NCBI RefSeq assembly: GCF_024362695.1
Contig: NC_065406.1
Location: 4,898,001 to 4,962,000, forward strand
Length of the DNA stretch: 64,000 nt
Source of the DNA: Pectinophora gossypiella
Lineage: Eukaryota > Arthropoda > Insecta > Lepidoptera > Gelechiidae
Direction: 5' to 3'
Part shown: positions 63,284-64,000 of the stretch, piece after piece
Numbering within the stretch: position 1 is the stretch's first letter
How the letters are laid out: every line of letters starts with the position of its first letter
The notes under the pieces: generated by a model
What the model saw: the letters and a program-made list of their open reading frames with translations, nothing else
Databases searched by the model: none
Told to the model about the DNA's origin: nothing
Program-made: the position numbers and the translations under genes

Positions 63284-64000
63284 GTAAGTTTTTTCTTTTC
63301 ATGTATCGGCAATGTCTATAACATAGTTTATAGAAACATGATCATTGTGATAATGTTTTGTTATGATGTGTAATAAGCTATGATACTGCTTGTACAAGCT
63401 TGAGCTTGCTTCTCAACTGTACAAATATTTAACTCAGCCATTATTCAAATATATATTACCCTCTTACAGTAGGCATTTAGTTAGAATAATAAATGAATTT
63501 ATCAACTTTATATGAAGTCATTCTTATATGTATATACATATTGGGAATTTGGGCAGGGGAGCATTAGTTGTCTAAACATAACTGCAGTTACTTTTGGTAT
63601 TTATGAAAATAATATTGTGTTTGGAACATAAATTGTATAAATTATGAAATCAAGGATATAGGATTATTATAGTCAGGTCAAGAGTACTCTAAACAGGTGA
63701 GCATGAATGAAGTCTTTGATGAGAGTGAAAGAAGCGAAAGTGTTGTGTTCAAATTCAAATTCAAAAATATCTTTATTCAGTAGGTAACATAGTTACACTT
63801 TGAATCGTCAATTTTTACATAACAAATGTCTCATCCGCCTAAAACTACTGCAGCTTCTCACAACCTATATAGCCGGCGCAAGACATTCTTTAAAAAAATA
63901 AATATACATAAAATATTGTAATTTAGTTGCCTAATATCAGTTCTCAGACAGTTAATCCCATGCATTCATATCTTCTAAATAATCACTAAACTATAATAAT
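63284..64000. other. Intron of the gene starting at 62148, running off the window
   Basis: It begins with a GTAAGT donor at 63284. No further exon of the acidic protein is recognisable before 64000. The segment holds the LINE tail at 63748-63877 and is otherwise AT-rich. Confidence 0.5.
63748..63877 (-). repeat. LINE 3'-end fragment (family 1), copy near the right edge
   Basis: It matches 2339-2461 over its whole length, in the same orientation. On the - strand it ends in tandem AATTTG units, preceded by a GAATAAAG signal. Confidence 0.6.

Overview
This is nuclear DNA from an insect, almost certainly a moth or butterfly. The introns are AT-rich with metazoan GT-AG junctions. Lepidopteran-type dispersed repeats are frequent: tRNA-derived SINEs and short LINE tails ending in tandem hexamers. 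The proteins align from memory with animal LRRC20, DAPIT/ATP5MK and HERC2. No database search was run.

Layout. On the + strand are a small leucine-rich-repeat gene like LRRC20 (1331-3783, 4 exons, 180 aa) and two tandem genes for the ATP-synthase membrane subunit K (DAPIT/ATP5MK): a divergent copy (5151-6015) and a canonical copy (6576-7177). Non-coding, repeat-bearing sequence follows to 10305. From 61175 down to 10306 on the - strand runs one giant gene, HERC2. I could place 88 coding exons with matching splice phases throughout, giving 14,436 nt and 4,811 aa from ATG to stop. Domain order is N-terminal region, RCC1-like domain 1, cytochrome-b5-like domain, MIB/HERC2 domain, CPH-like region, UBA-like helix, two further MIB-like repeats, DOC, RCC1-like domain 2, RCC1-like domain 3 and a C-terminal HECT ligase with the catalytic Cys codon at 11039-11041. 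About 1 kb upstream, head-to-head on the + strand, starts an acidic, serine-rich protein (62148 onward, cut by the window edge), possibly the activation domain of a bZIP factor such as ATF6.

The HERC2 introns hold most of the unusual material. Intron 29 (41523-46606) is almost entirely a 4.9-kb inverted repeat. It is best read as two head-to-head copies of one roughly 2.5-kb TTAA-bounded non-autonomous transposon, and it would make the HERC2 pre-mRNA fold into a hairpin of about 2.3 kb. Intron 71 holds a 4.2-kb CR1-like LINE with open reading frames (antisense to HERC2) whose 5' junction lies only tens of bases from a splice acceptor. Two introns carry decayed copies of the neighbouring HERC2 exon (relics of exons 10 and 81). 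Several MITE-like palindromes and SINEs fill other introns.

The four gene types are functionally unrelated: ubiquitin ligase, respiratory-chain component, LRR scaffold and putative transcription factor. Nothing here suggests an operon-like system.
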